Position numbers and translations under genes: made by a program. The notes below the pieces were generated by a model. It was not told the DNA's origin and searched no databases. It saw only the letters and a list, made by a program, of their open reading frames with translations. Positions 22,714 through 33,585 of a DNA stretch of 64,000 nucleotides are shown here, piece after piece (the first letter of the stretch is position 1; each line of letters opens with the position of its first letter). This stretch comes from Pollenia angustigena. Taxonomy: Eukaryota; Arthropoda; Insecta; Diptera; Polleniidae. The stretch lies in the NCBI GenBank assembly GCA_930367215.1, contig OV884059.1:155060511-155124510 (forward strand), in the 5' to 3' direction.

Positions 22714-23040
22714 TTAAAGCAAGTCTATTAAAAACATACAGATTTGGGAACCTGGCGGGTAGGCATAACCCCATGTGGTGGTGGTCTTAATCCTGTATGT
22801 GAGAGCAACACATGAAGAAGTTTGAGTGTATAACTTGCCAAAATTATACACTTGCCCCTGGTTTAGAACCAAGCCAACCTCCGCTGCTGTTTGGCATTGT
22901 AACAGCAGCTGTTGAATAGCAAGAACACCGGTAATCCGGTAGCACGGCGAACTTCCCCATAAGAGGTCAAAAATTAGCACTAAATGCTGACTGCTTAATA
23001 TCTCCTTTCCCTCGATCAGGGGCGAAACCACAACCTTCAC
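22714..23040 (-). other. GC-richer unrecognised frame, possible retroelement remnant
   Basis: A 108-codon frame is open on the minus strand in a patch with distinctly higher GC than its neighbours. It has no ATG requirement met with confidence and no known motif. The composition suggests the 3' part of a retroelement rather than a host gene, but this is a guess. Confidence 0.25.
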
Positions 23041-23405
23041 GTGAATCCCGAAGATATCACAACCAAAATTAAAGGCTTTTGACTTTCGTGTTACAATAAA
23101 GACTCATTGGTCAGCCGTGATCTTAAGAGATCTGTCAATTTTAAACTTTGCCGAATTACAGGTTTTGACTGTACATTATTCGCCATGAGGGGACAAAAAC
23201 ATACGAATAAGTTATACAAAGATAAAAAAAGGTGGATTGGTTATCTCAAGAAGCCAACGCCGCGGCGCGCCGTCGTTTTTTTAATCGTTTAAGCCATTGC
23301 CGCCGTGATAATATTAAAACACAATGTAAGCGTTGCAATGACGGAGCCTGACTTCTATTACAATTTATAAAAATCTGTTTGCATTCAGGGACGGATAACT
23401 TAGAT
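23041..23405. other. Intergenic, nothing recognised
   Basis: No bounded repeat or plausible coding frame was seen. A 61-codon plus frame ends near 23292 and is rich in Lys/Arg without motif. Confidence 0.4.
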
Positions 23406-23561
23406 ATTTATACCAGAGATCAGCAATGAGTAGTGAAAAAGTGAGTAGAGCTAAATCATGACTCATAAATTCTTGTACTTATACGCACTCATACTTATTC
23501 CAATATTATTCAAACTCATTTTCACTCAAAAGTTTCATTTTATTCATCGTACTCATACTTA

Positions 23562-23723
23562 AGGCCGTTACACACTATAATACAAAGTCTTTCGTATTTT
23601 ATAAAAATGCAACCCTGCCATGATAAGTTGTTATTGTTTTTTGAAAATTTATAAACAATAATTACATCAGGGAAGCATTTTCATAAAATACGTAAGACTT
23701 TGTGGGATAGTGTGTAACGACCT
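23562..23723. mobile_element. Harbinger-like MITE AGGCCGTTACACACTAT, TSD TTA (162 bp)
   Basis: Ends AGGCCGTTACACACTAT and ATAGTGTGTAACGACCT are inverted with one mismatch, and TTA is duplicated on both sides. Inner arms share AAAGTCTTTCGTATTTTAT and its complement. Related ends occur at 33155. Confidence 0.9.
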
Positions 23724-23793
23724 TTAGCAACATTTGAAGTGTTTGATTTAGAATCTACTCAACTCAAATTGTATAGGCGAAGCAAAATGCGAG

Positions 23794-23902
23794 GCTGCCA
23801 GATTTGTCCCCGAAATATCAAAGTGACGATTTGGCAATCACAGTTTACTAAAGTTACATGTATGAAGTGGACGATTTTTCGTCAAATTTATCTGGCAGGG
23901 CT
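23794..23902. repeat. Small inverted repeat CTGCCAGAT/ATCTGGCAG
   Basis: The inverted ends CTGCCAGAT and ATCTGGCAG bound about 105 bp with GACGATTT-type words. It lies inside the hAT element at 23414. A matching end occurs at about 9965-9978. Confidence 0.4.
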
Positions 23903-24182
23903 GATTAATAACTTGTGTGTTTTATCTGTTGTTATAAAACGGTAAATGGATGAGCTAAATGATTTAAATCATTGTGAGTATTGTAAGTATTTTCTTGAAA
24001 TTATAAATCAAGCTGACGTCATTTATGAGTATGCGTATAATGTCGACGTCGCACTCATAAATATTTCTCTTGTGAGTATGAGTGAATCAGAGTAGTTTAG
24101 TTTAAATGATTTCTACGCACTTATACTTAAAATAGCATGAGTCAGTATGAGTAGCGAAAAAACGATTCATTGCTGATCTCTG

Positions 24183-24888
24183 ATTTATACCCACACCACA
24201 ATAGTGGAGAGGGTATTATGCATTTGTGCTGATGTGTGTAACGCCTTAAAATATTGGTCCTAGACCCACCTTAAAGTATACCGATCGTCTAAGAATCACT
24301 TTCTGAGTCGAACTAACGATGTCCGTCCGGCTGGCTGGCTGGCTGGCTGTCCATGTAACCTTGTGCGCAAAGTACAGGTCCCAATTTTGTAGATAATTTT
24401 ATAAAATTTGGGTCATAGGTTTTTATTGGCACAAGGACCAAGCCTATTAAAAATGCGCCGCATCGTAGGACCACGAGGGAAGATAGGTGGAAATTTCTTC
24501 CTCTCAGAAACTATCAAACCGATTTCAATGAAATTTAAAACATAGATAGAACCATATCTATATGGACACAAAATGTATTAATTTTTTAAAAAATAGGACC
24601 ACGAGGGGAGATAGGGGCGATTTCTGCCTCTCAAACCAATTTTAATGAAATTTAAAACATAGATAGATCCATATCTATAGGGACACATAAGCTGTACAGT
24701 TTTTCAAAAAAACAAGTGGAGGTAGGGGGCAATTTCTGCCTCTCACAAACTTTCAAACCGATTTTCATGAAGTTTATAAACATATATAAATCTATATTTA
24801 TATAGACACATAAGCATGATGTGTTTTTAAATACTGTGGTGTAGGGTATCATATGGTCGGGCTTGACCGACTTTACTTTCTTACTTGT
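24183..24888 (-). mobile_element. DINE-1-like element copy 1 (GGCT microsatellite)
   Basis: In minus orientation the element starts with GTCGGTCAAGCCCGACCATA, has three ~120-bp modules each with an ATTTCATTG/AAAATCGG-like core, then (AGCC)n/(GGAC) microsatellite. It ends CCACTATTGTGGTGTGGGTA. The plus-strand start ATTTATACC overlaps the hAT target duplication. Copies are at 26164, 31571 and 53193. Microsatellite plus sub-terminal repeats are DINE-1/mini-me traits. Confidence 0.8.
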
Positions 24889-25379
24889 TTTTTATTATGC
24901 TGGATCCCTACCAAAATATTACTTATTGTAAAATAAAAGTAATAACTGTAAAACTCTATAAAAAGTTGCGCCACTAATTAAAAAAAAAAAAAATAATAAT
25001 AATCTTATCTATTTGTATCTACAAAGGCAAAATATTTAAGAACACTTTCCTCCTCTGTTTGGCAACCGATTTGGAATGTGCCGAAAAATGCACAATTTAA
25101 AAGGTATTAGAGAAGTGCACAATAGATATACATTTTATTAAAATCTGAAGGGGTAAAAAGCGTAAATTCGGTAAGCTTATATCTACATAATTGAAAGAGA
25201 TACAAAATAAATTTAATAAATAACGTTGTTCATTAGAAAAATTAGAAAAAGGAGAGGTATCTGATACTTTTTTGAAATCCGGCCCTTTTAGGCAGTAAAC
25301 GGGTATAATCTGTATGTTGAAAGTTTTGATACCAATAAACAAAGCAATAAAGATTGTACAAAATTCGTAACTTATCTAA
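24889..25379. other. AT-rich intergenic, nothing recognised
   Basis: Contains an A-run near 24980 and an 81-codon minus frame without motifs. Confidence 0.4.
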
Positions 25380-26150
25380 AAAATACAAATATCAATTTGG
25401 TACTTTTTCGATATTCGAACGTTTAAATGAGTTGTTTTTACAAAATATTTTTCTCCATTAATTGACTAAAACATGATGGGTTCCGTCATCAATATTGAAA
25501 TTGTTGATACTTCAACGGAGAGAAAAACAGTATCAAAAAGGGTAAATACGAAAAATAAATTTATTTTTACTTTTCCGTGCTGCATGAGGTAATTTTTGAA
25601 TTTTCAATAATATTGAACTTTGAAACATAAAACTATAGGTGCAGGGTTTTAAGCGAATGAGAACCTAAAAGATGAAAATTTTTTGGTACTTTTTCGTTCT
25701 AAAACTGGTAATTTTTTAATTTTCGTTTATATTTTATCCAGATATATAAAATTAAAGATGCATTGTCCTGATTAGATGAGAATTTGTAAGAGGGAACTTT
25801 TGGTACTTTTTTGTTCTTCAACTAGTACTTTTTAAATTTCCGTTAGTAATAAACCTAAAAACACAAAATTCAACAGGCAAGGTCCTTAGCGTATTAGCAT
25901 CTGTAATAGGGATCTTTTTTGTACTTTTTAGTTCGTTAACTGGTACTTTTTGAATTTTTAGAAACGTAAAATTCATCATACAGAGTCCAGAGTGATTGAG
26001 AAACTATAAGCGGAGACTTTTTGGCCCTTTTTTGTTTTTCAATTGGTACTTTCTAATTTTCTTTTATATTATGGAACTTACAAAATTAAAATTTATGCAT
26101 GATTTCCTCATATTTGTATTAATAATTATAGTCGAATTTCAACCACTAGA
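25380..26150. repeat. Degenerate tandem repeat, unit about 115 bp
   Basis: The phrase TTTTGGTACTTTTT(C/T)GTTC followed by an ACTGGTA-like word recurs about six times, near 25399, 25683, 25800, 25915 and 26020. Intervening sequence is shared only loosely. The array is old. No coding frame follows the period. Confidence 0.6.
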
Positions 26151-26163
26151 CAAACACTAGTTT

Positions 26164-26752
26164 TAGAATCACTTTCTGAGTCGAAATAACGATGTCCGTC
26201 CGGCTGGCTGGATGTCCATGTAACCTTGTGCGCAAAGTACAGGCCGCAATTCCAGAGATAATTTGATAAAATTTGGGTCATAGGTTCTTATTGGCACAAG
26301 GACCAAGCCTATTGAAAATGGGCCGAATCGTAGGACCACGAGGGAAGATAGGGGGAAATTTCTTCCTCTCAGAAACTATCCAACCGATTTTAATGAAATT
26401 TAAAACATAGATATAACCATATCTATATGGACACAAAAGGTATGCATTTTTTAAAAAATAGGACCACGAGGGGAGATAGGGGCAATTTCTGTCTATCAAA
26501 CCGATTTTAATGAAATTTAAAACATAGATTGATCCATATCTATATGGACACATAAGCTATACAGTTTTTCAAACATAGGACTACAAGGGGAGGTAGGGGG
26601 CAATTGCTGCCTCTCACAAACTTTCAAATCGAATTTAATGATATGTTTATATATAAATCTAGATTTATATGGACATATAAGCATGATGTGTTTTTAAATA
26701 CTGTGGTGTGGGGTATCATATGGTCGGGCTTGACCGACTCTACTTTTTTACT
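26164..26752 (-). mobile_element. DINE-1-like element copy 2, one end truncated
   Basis: It matches 24290-24888 through the microsatellite, the modules and the terminal GACCATATGATACCCCACACC (read in reverse). The outer ~110 bp bearing the CCACACCACAATAG terminus is missing. The microsatellite is shorter (GGCTGGCTGG) than in copy 1. Confidence 0.8.
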
Positions 26753-26774
26753 GGTTATTAATTTTAAAAGATTT

Positions 26775-27056
26775 TGTTATTCGTGCTTAATTCCCAGTTT
26801 TTATTCTTGACAAAAACACTTGAAATTTATTGTTGATGGGATAAGCTATTCCTATGCGCATTTCACTGGTTGCTTAGGCCAGATCATCAGGAAACTTCAT
26901 CCATAAAGATTTTAGAAAAACTAAAGATATTAAACCAAATAAAACTGTTAAACGTATAAGAATTATAGCAACAGTTCTGCTTGTAATAATATCAAAGCTT
27001 AAACAAAACACATCAACAATAAATAACAGTAGGATTATCTAATCTTACATTCCCCA
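26775..27056. repeat. Dispersed ~280-bp repeat with TG...CA ends, copy 1 (possible solo LTR)
   Basis: It is nearly identical to 43739-44018. It starts TGTTATTCGTGCTTAATTCC and ends TTACATTCCCCA. TG and CA ends with this length would suit a solo LTR. No target duplication was found at either copy, so the class is open. Confidence 0.55.
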
Positions 27057-27233
27057 TTAATATATATAACAAAAAGTTCTAAAAACTATTTACGTCTCAA
27101 CCACAAACAAGTAATAAGTGGTTTACTGTAATAAGCCAGTTTAAAATAAATCTTTTTTTGTTTCTGATCATGAAATTATGTAAATAAAGGCTTAAAAACC
27201 AAACCTTGTGGAGCCAATTGATATTCAGTCTTA

Positions 27234-27421
27234 TGGTGTTTTCTTTTCTACAAAAAATGTAATTTGGTGTCTGTTTCTTAAAAACTTTGCTCCCGAAAAG
27301 GGTGGCTTGTTTTGTTGTAAAAAACTCACCCTTTTCGGAAGCAAAACTTTTAAGAAACAGACACCAAATTGCATTTTTTTAAATAAAATGTCAAATTTTT
27401 TTTGTAGAAAAGAAAACACCA
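27234..27421. mobile_element. Hairpin MITE TGGTGTTTTCTTTTCTAC, TSD TTA (188 bp)
   Basis: Almost the whole element is a foldback. The ends are TGGTGTTTTCTTTTCTAC and its complement, and the inner arms TTGGTGTCTGTTTCTTAA and CCCGAAAAGGGTG pair with their complements around a ~23-bp loop. TTA is duplicated on both sides. The 97-codon frame across it is an artefact of the palindrome. Confidence 0.9.
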
Positions 27422-27590
27422 TTAGTTTTACTATAAGGACAAACGAACAAATAGGATTTAAATTTAATCAGCGGAAAAGAAAAAATTCAAATTCGCAATA
27501 AGAGTATTGAATAGAGACCAAAGTGTAGAAAATATTTTATTATATTCAAATTAATTCGTACTTAGCCATCCAGAACTTGTTAGAAATTTA

Positions 27591-28052
27591 CAGCCGTATT
27601 CATAATGAAAATTTGACATAAAGTTAGCAAAAAGTTTATTCATAATACACCAACCAAACTTTGCTGCTTAACGTTTGCCAACTTGTGAAAAACAGCCGTT
27701 TAATGTTAAACAATTTTGTTGGTTTTTTTTAATTAACTGTCTTTTACTTAATTTATTTTAATTTAAAAAAGTTTAAAATTTTTGAACATATGTAAAGGGA
27801 AAACAAAAAAAAAAAAAAGGAAAAAATTACAAATTCAGTGATGATTAAAGCAAAACGTGTTGCATTTTCGATTAATACGATATGGCATCATAAAAATTCA
27901 GAGTTGATTTATTAAAAGTTGGCAGATGGAGAAGAGTTCGTTATGAATTAACTCTGTGCCAACAAGTTGCTATGCTTAATCGGCATTCTAGTTAGCAGCT
28001 CGTTGTACGTAGTGTACAAACGGTGGCTAACTTTTTGTTATGAATACGGCTG
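27591..28052. mobile_element. MITE family CAGCCGTATTC, copy 2 (462 bp), TSD TTA
   Basis: The ends are the same as the 8736 copy and TTA lies on both sides. It is longer than copy 1 because about 225 bp of AT-rich DNA (near 27690-27915) interrupts the shared sequence. Confidence 0.85.
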
Positions 28053-28055
28053 TTA

Positions 28056-29006
28056 GTTTTTAGAAAAGAACTTTTCATGTCGTGTGTTCTATGGTAAAAT
28101 GTTCTATAAAAAGTTAAAAAGTGCTAAGTTTCCCTTCTCTGCTAGCAGTTTTTTATAATACTCGTTAAACGTTGGACGTTAAACTTAAAAAACCTAAATG
28201 AAATTTTGTAATTCAACAAATGCCCTGACAATCATAAAACAATCACTTATTTAAAAAAGAAAAACGGACACTTAAATTATTCATAAACCATTTGACAGGC
28301 GTCTTTTCGCGTCTCTGTTAATTTATTTTTTTTTTTAATTTGTAGCCAAGAAATTGACATTTCGTTTGAAATGTTTATTGTCTGTATGTCTTTCCGTCCA
28401 TCTAAATATTTTGTTTTTGTTTTTTGCTTCAATTTCCACGCTTTATGCCTGCTTACAACAACAACAAATGCAACGATAACTTTAAAATTTCTCAGTTTTT
28501 TAAAAATTTGTTTAAATTTTATGTCAATCCCAAGAAAAAATAAACAAATACATACATACATATTTTGTTTATTATTATTTATTTGAATTTAACTTTTTTT
28601 AAACTTTATATGTATGCCCTGCAGGAAACCTGGTATCCAGTATGGGCCTTTTCGGAAATGCATCACCGAGCTGCATCTGATGCGCAGCGAGTTTGTAAAA
28701 ACAAGAAGTAAAAGCAGATAATACGCAAACGAATCTAAAATACGCATCACAAAAATGGCTGATGCATATTGTGTCAATTATGTTACCAAAATGCGCAAAA
28801 AACAAGCATTGGCATCTGCTAATTTACAAGAACATTGAAAACTAATTGAAATGTTCATCAGATGCTGCGCCTATCTCCAAGTCGCCACTTGCGCCAATAA
28901 TTTTGGCGACACCGGTAACAATGCGTCCACAATTTTGTCTGCCTTTAAGAAAAAAGGAAATTTTTTTGACAGCTATTACGCTTAAATTAGTAAAAGGAAT
29001 GCAATA
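28056..29006. other. AT-rich intergenic, nothing firm
   Basis: A GC-richer patch at about 28616-28930 has no open frame with recognisable features. It contains inverted words CATCTGATG and CATCAGATG about 190 bp apart. Confidence 0.4.
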
Positions 29007-29157
29007 GTTTATAGCAGTGTTCGGAAAAAAACACTAAATATCGTTTTTTAATGTTCGGTTCGGTAGATTTGTGAAAAACACAAACGCTAATAGTGTTTGT
29101 GTAGTAAATCATTTAAAAAGTAACGTTTCCCTGTTTGTCATCTTTCGTATACAACAC

Positions 29158-30283
29158 CAGGGTTGTTAGATGTGACGATTTTTCGTCATTTTGACGATTT
29201 TTTTGTGAAAATACAGTAAAATGACGATTGACGATTTTTAAACTAAAAGTAATAGTGTAATGACCATTTTCTGGCATCAGTAAAACACTTACAAAAAATA
29301 TTACAATTATATTGGGAACAGTTCAAAACGTAAAAAGCTTTTTTCGATACACAAAAATGATGAGAAAATAAACAAAAAAAGTTCTTCCCCCATCACAAAG
29401 CAGGGGTTTCATTAGAAGCACTAGTTATTCGAATTCTACAATTAAATGAACGCCATCGATACGGCAAAATAATATACACTAGAGCCCCGATTTGCGTCGG
29501 TCCTATTTTGTCCGCTTTTTAAAAATTTGTTAAATCTGCTTTGCGTTTTAATGATTTCGATTTGCGTCGCTACATACGATTTCATTTTTTAGCTGCATTC
29601 ATAATCATATTTGAAGAATTTTTCTATTTGCGTGTAAAAAGCTGAATTCCCATTTAATTCTGTTAGGTAAGTTATTTTAAGTATAGTTAAGTGTTAGGAA
29701 GTAGGAAGTTAGTTTTTAATAAGAAGTTGTGTAGAAAAATGAATGCAAAGTGAAGAAAATGCACTCGTTTGGAACTAAAATTGGACGTCATAAATCGTTT
29801 CAAGTCGGGTAAAAAGACTGTTGATTTAATTTGGTTTATCACCTTCAACAGTAAAAACAATTTGCATTAGTGACAGCGCTAAAAATTAATCATTTAAAGA
29901 TAGATCGAGTTATTAGCAAATGAGATTTTATTTTTTATTCAATGTTTTTGTGAATATGGATAAATGAAATAAATAAATGTTTATGTTTTTATGAAAATAT
30001 ATTTTTTCTTATGTATGTATTTCTTTTCAAATGATAAATATATTTCAGCCCACTTGTTGAAATAAATAGAATACAACTTTACAATATCACTTTCTTTGTC
30101 ATAAATATAATTTCTTGCTAAAAATTTAGATTTTTGAACCACTCAATGCAATAAATTGTCTCCAATTTGTAAAATTTAAATATTTGACGATTTGTTGACG
30201 ATTTTGTTAACTGTTCATGACGATTTTGACGAATTTTGTTCAAACTTTTGACGATTTTTGAAGAAAAAAGCCTAACAACTCTG
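29158..30283. mobile_element. hAT-type element CAGGGTTGTTAG (1126 bp)
   Basis: The ends CAGGGTTGTTAG and CTAACAACTCTG are inverted with one mismatch. The flanks TACAACAC and TACAAAAC match at 7 of 8, as a decayed 8-bp duplication. Both sub-terminal regions are packed with GACGATTTT words. Inside lies a Tigger/pogo relic, probably a further insertion. Confidence 0.8.
29477..29890 (+). pseudogene. Tigger/pogo element relic with CENP-B-type transposase N-terminus
   Basis: The relic starts TA then CACTAGAGCCCCGATTTGCG, resembling pogo/Tigger ends. Near 29735 a start ATG precedes a stop after four codons. The frame continues with KCTRLELKLDVINRFKSG and, after a frameshift, GLSPSTVKTICISDSA. This is the helix-turn-helix pattern (LDVI.RF..G, GLSPSTV.TI) of pogo/CENP-B DNA-binding domains. 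The catalytic DDE part is absent, so it is a dead 5' fragment. Confidence 0.7.
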
Positions 30284-30563
30284 TACAAAACTCTAAATCC
30301 ACAAACTTTATTGTGTTCGGTTCGGCTCATTAAAAAACCAAACATTTTTTACAAAAACAAAATACACATGCGAAAAAAACAAAAAGCCAGCAAAATAGTT
30401 TTACACAAACAAACCATATACACAAAACTCACACAAGATATTCGTGCTGCGGTCGTTGCTTAAATTTTTTGTTTGTTTATTTCTTTATCAATGTAAAATA
30501 AACTGTTAGTTGTTTTTGTTTGGCTGCAGGTCCTAGTGCTGGGATACAATCGATATTTTCTAC

Positions 30564-30600
30564 TATCGATAGTTCAGATTTCACTATCGATATATCGATA
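30564..30600. promoter_or_regulatory. Cluster of three TATCGATA (DRE-type) octamers
   Basis: TATCGATA occurs at 30564, 30585 and 30593, with further ATCGAT words beside them. In Drosophila TATCGATA is the DREF-binding core-promoter element. No gene is seen next to it, so the cluster may instead belong to a repeat. Confidence 0.35.
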
Positions 30601-30699
30601 TTACTATCGACTGAATGTTTTTACTTGTCCAGGAAAACTTTAACTATTTTTTATAAGGCAACAGTCCGTTGTTTTTATCACTTTCTTGTATGTATGTAT

Positions 30700-31460
30700 T
30701 AGGGTTTCTAATTTCCCGGACTTTTTCTATTCCCGGGAAACGATACAAAAAAAATCTCATTCCCGGGAATCCCGGGATTATTTTTATAAAACAATCTGTA
30801 GCAGTGTTTATGGATAAAATATTTATTTATTAAAATATTTCCGTAAGAATATTTTCTATCCAAAGTTCTATTAAAAACCAATTTTATTTAAATTATAGTT
30901 TTTCAACAACAATATTAAAAATTCAAAACTTATATGATCGAATAAATATCATTCTCCACAAGATAGTTACACTACAAATCATTTCATTAAATGTGTTCAA
31001 GACAAAAGTTTTTACTTATACTTTTTTACTTTTTTTTTAAACAATATACATAGACATATACAACAGTACCAATAATATTAGCCTTATTTATTCCACAGAA
31101 AACCATCATCATACAAAGATTATTAATTTGTTGGTCTGTTTACCCTAGACTTCATAGAAGTAAAATTCTTTTTTTAAGATATTTACAGGCTTTTGTATTT
31201 TCTACTTCAAGAAGCTTTTTAGCAATTTCATCAGCAATTTAAGAGACAGTTGATTTATTGGCGTAGGAAAAATAGTTCGATTTGTTGGTAGTTTTTAGTT
31301 ATTTTAGTAAAGAATATATTTTTATTGCTCGTTTTTGATTTTAACGATGCTAACTATTTGAATTTGAAATTCCCGAAAATTCCCGGAAAAAGTTTCCCGG
31401 GATTAATTTTAAAAAAGTGTCCCGGGATTCCCGGGAATTCTTTCCCGTGTAGAAACTCTA
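30700..31460. mobile_element. hAT-type element TAGGGTTTCTA with CCCGGGAA repeats, TSD GTATGTAT
   Basis: The ends TAGGGTTTCTA and TAGAAACTCTA are inverted with one mismatch. GTATGTAT is on both sides as a perfect 8-bp duplication. The sub-terminal regions contain multiple TTCCCGGGA words, likely transposase-binding repeats. It is 761 bp, with no transposase frame. Confidence 0.92.
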
Positions 31461-31570
31461 GTATGTATACATACGCACGTTATTTTAGAGGTCAGTTTTT
31501 TAAAAATTTATAAGAACCTTTCTGAAGGAACCGAAGTAACAGGGACTATAAGATATTCCATTGCAACTTT

Positions 31571-32226
31571 AAACAAGTAAGAAAGTATAGTCCGTCAAGC
31601 CCGACCATATGATACCCTACACCACAGTATTTAAAAACAAATCATGCTTATGTGTCCATGTAAATATGGATTTATCTATGTTTATAAACTTCATGAAAAT
31701 CGGTTTGAAAGTTTGTGAGAGGCAGAAACTGCCCCTGCCTCCCCTTGTGCTAATGTGTCCCTATAGATATGGATCTATCTTTGTTTTAAATTTCATTAAA
31801 ATCGGTTTGGGAGGAAGAAATTGCCCCTATCTCCCCTCGTGGTCCGATTTTTTTAAAAATGTATACATTTTGTGTCCAAATAGATATGGTTCTATCTATG
31901 TTTTGAATTTCATTAAAATCGGTCTGATAGTTTCTGAGAGGAAGAAATTTCCAACTATCTTCCCTCGTGGTCCTACGATTCGGCCCTTTTTTAATAGGCT
32001 TCTATGATCCAAATTTTATCAAATTATCGCCAAAATTGCGACCTGTACTTTGCGGTTACATGGACAGCCAGCCAGCCAGCCGGACGGACATCGTTAGTTC
32101 GACTCAGAAAGTGATTCTGAGTAGATCTGTATACTTTAAGGTGGGTCTAGGACCACTATTTTAAGGCGTTACACACATCAGCACAAATGCATAATACCCT
32201 CTCCACTATTGTGGTGTGGGTATAAA
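31571..32226 (+). mobile_element. DINE-1-like element copy 3
   Basis: It begins AAACAAGTAAGAAAGTATAG, has CAAGCCCGACCATATGATAC, then three ~120-bp modules and the CAGCCAGCCAGCCGGACGGA microsatellite. It ends with CCACTATTGTGGTGTGGGTA. The 132-codon frame over the modules (from 31609) arises because module length keeps phase. It is not considered a gene. Confidence 0.85.
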
Positions 32227-32379
32227 ATTTTTCTTAATTCTAAACCCAAAAAGGTAATCAATCTAGCGGACTTATCCTCTAATGGTCGTTCATTGTTTTG
32301 TCCAATGCTCACAATTGCATTTGCATTTTTTTAACAACATTACAAAAATATTTGAAATTTCAGTCCCAATGTGAACATA

Positions 32380-33103
32380 TGAGGGGTATAGATGCAAAGA
32401 CTGCAATGTCCACATTTATAGTTTTCGTAATAAATAGTAAAAACCTCTAGCTCAAAGTATATTCATATTTATGTATTGTATATCATGCTATCCAGTTAAT
32501 AAGAATATGATGAAGATATGACGCCAGTTTCAACCAAATCGATATAGCGGTTTGCTGGAAATTATAATAATGAAATTGGAGATTGCTGTGTTTGTTCTAA
32601 TCAAATGGAAATTGCTGCTTTTTTAGCATTGGCAAGTACTTAAAAAAATCAGTAGTTATAAAATTCTTAAACTTAACAAAGGCTTAGTTTTTTCTTGATT
32701 GATTTGGAGGAACTTCATAACAACTTAGCGCCATAATTACGACTAATGACAGAGTTATAAAATGAACAAAAAAACTAACTGCTGCATATAAAAAATAATT
32801 TGTTATATTTTTTAATATCTTTTTAGTTTTGTTTTGCAAAAAAGCAACAAAATAAAAAAAATAGCATGCATTTTCGAAAATAGTTGAGAGAAAAGAGCTT
32901 GACAAACTGCGATCAATGCAAATACGGCAATGTCCATTGGACATTGCCGTTTTTGCATCGATTCTTAATTTTTGAACATATTTTTTATGGGATAAAAGCG
33001 TATCGGGTAATGTTATATTCTCTAATCGGAAGCATTCATTGAGGTATTATTAGTAACGTTTGTGAAAAAGTGGACATTGCAGCCTTTGCATCTATACCCC
33101 TCA
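32380..33103. mobile_element. TA-flanked TIR element TGAGGGGTATAGATGC (724 bp)
   Basis: The ends TGAGGGGTATAGATGCAAAG (left) and its reverse complement on the right extend to about 34 bp. TA flanks both sides, fitting Tc1/mariner mobilisation. At 32926-32952 a central perfect palindrome repeats the GGCAATGTCCA sub-terminal word head to head. No transposase frame is present. Confidence 0.88.
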
Positions 33104-33154
33104 TATTAAATTTCCACATAAATGCCTATAATTAGCAGTAAAAACCACAGCTAA

Positions 33155-33582
33155 AGGCCAGTTTACACGCTAATGCATTGTATTACGACATAATGTATAA
33201 TGAGGGAAATCATATCATGTAAAAGCAAAATGCATTGAGTAAGAGAGAATACGAATACAAAATCTGACAAGCGGTCGGTAAAGGGTTTTTTTCTCAACCA
33301 TTTTAGAAACTTATGTGTTTTCATCACACCAGAGGTGTATTTTAACGGAGTATATTGAAGGTGGTAGCATTTTTATACAATTACAAAAACAACTAAAATC
33401 AACTCAGGAAATTTTTATGTTGTTTTTGTAAATATTTAAAACTGCAACCATCTGTTTTGTTGTTATTATTTTTGATTTTACTTATACCATCCGTGTAAAC
33501 ATAAACATAAACACGGAGAGAATTTCATAATATTTTGATTCTACAAAGTCGTAATACATTGTATTACCGTGTAAACTGGCCT
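33155..33582. mobile_element. Harbinger-like MITE AGGCCAGTTTACACG, TSD TAA (428 bp)
   Basis: The ends AGGCCAGTTTACACG and CGTGTAAACTGGCCT are perfect inverted repeats, with an inner TGCATTGTATTACGAC arm pairing too. TAA is on both sides. The end sequence is related to that at 23562. Confidence 0.93.
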
Positions 33583-33585
33583 TAA

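Larger units (their letters stand above)
23414..24182. mobile_element. hAT-type element CAGAGATCAGCAATGA, TSD ATTTATAC (769 bp)
   Basis: Ends CAGAGATCAGCAATGA and TCATTGCTGATCTCTG are exact inverted repeats. ATTTATAC occurs on both sides as an 8-bp duplication. Sub-terminal words ACTCATACT and GAGTATGAGT recur many times, as in non-autonomous hATs. No transposase frame is present. The element landed in the terminus of the DINE-1-like copy that follows, and itself hosts the MITE at 23562-23723. Confidence 0.92.
29015..30492. mobile_element. hAT MITE family CAGTGTTCG, copy B, split by another element
   Basis: The left end CAGTGTTCGGAAAAAAACAC and sub-terminal AATGTTCGGTTCGGTAGA match copy A. 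After the nested element (29158-30283) the same family resumes with ATTGTGTTCGGTTCGGCTC and the AAAACAAAATACACATGCGA block. The right terminus is eroded near 30492. A GTGCTGCGGTCG block is shared with copy C. Confidence 0.75.

Noticed and set aside
27208..27501. 97-codon frame over the 27.3-kb hairpin
   Set aside because: Open frames on both strands arise from the palindrome itself.
31609..32007. 132-codon frame in DINE-1-like copy 3, with similar frames at 53231-53675, 26278-26553 and 24652-24852
   Set aside because: The frame follows the tandem modules of a non-coding element, is interrupted in most copies and has no domain. I list the modules as a finding, not as a gene.
32684..32944. 86-codon minus frame with membrane-like composition
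   Set aside because: It lies inside the TA-flanked element, includes the central palindrome and its hydrophobicity is due to T/A-rich codons.
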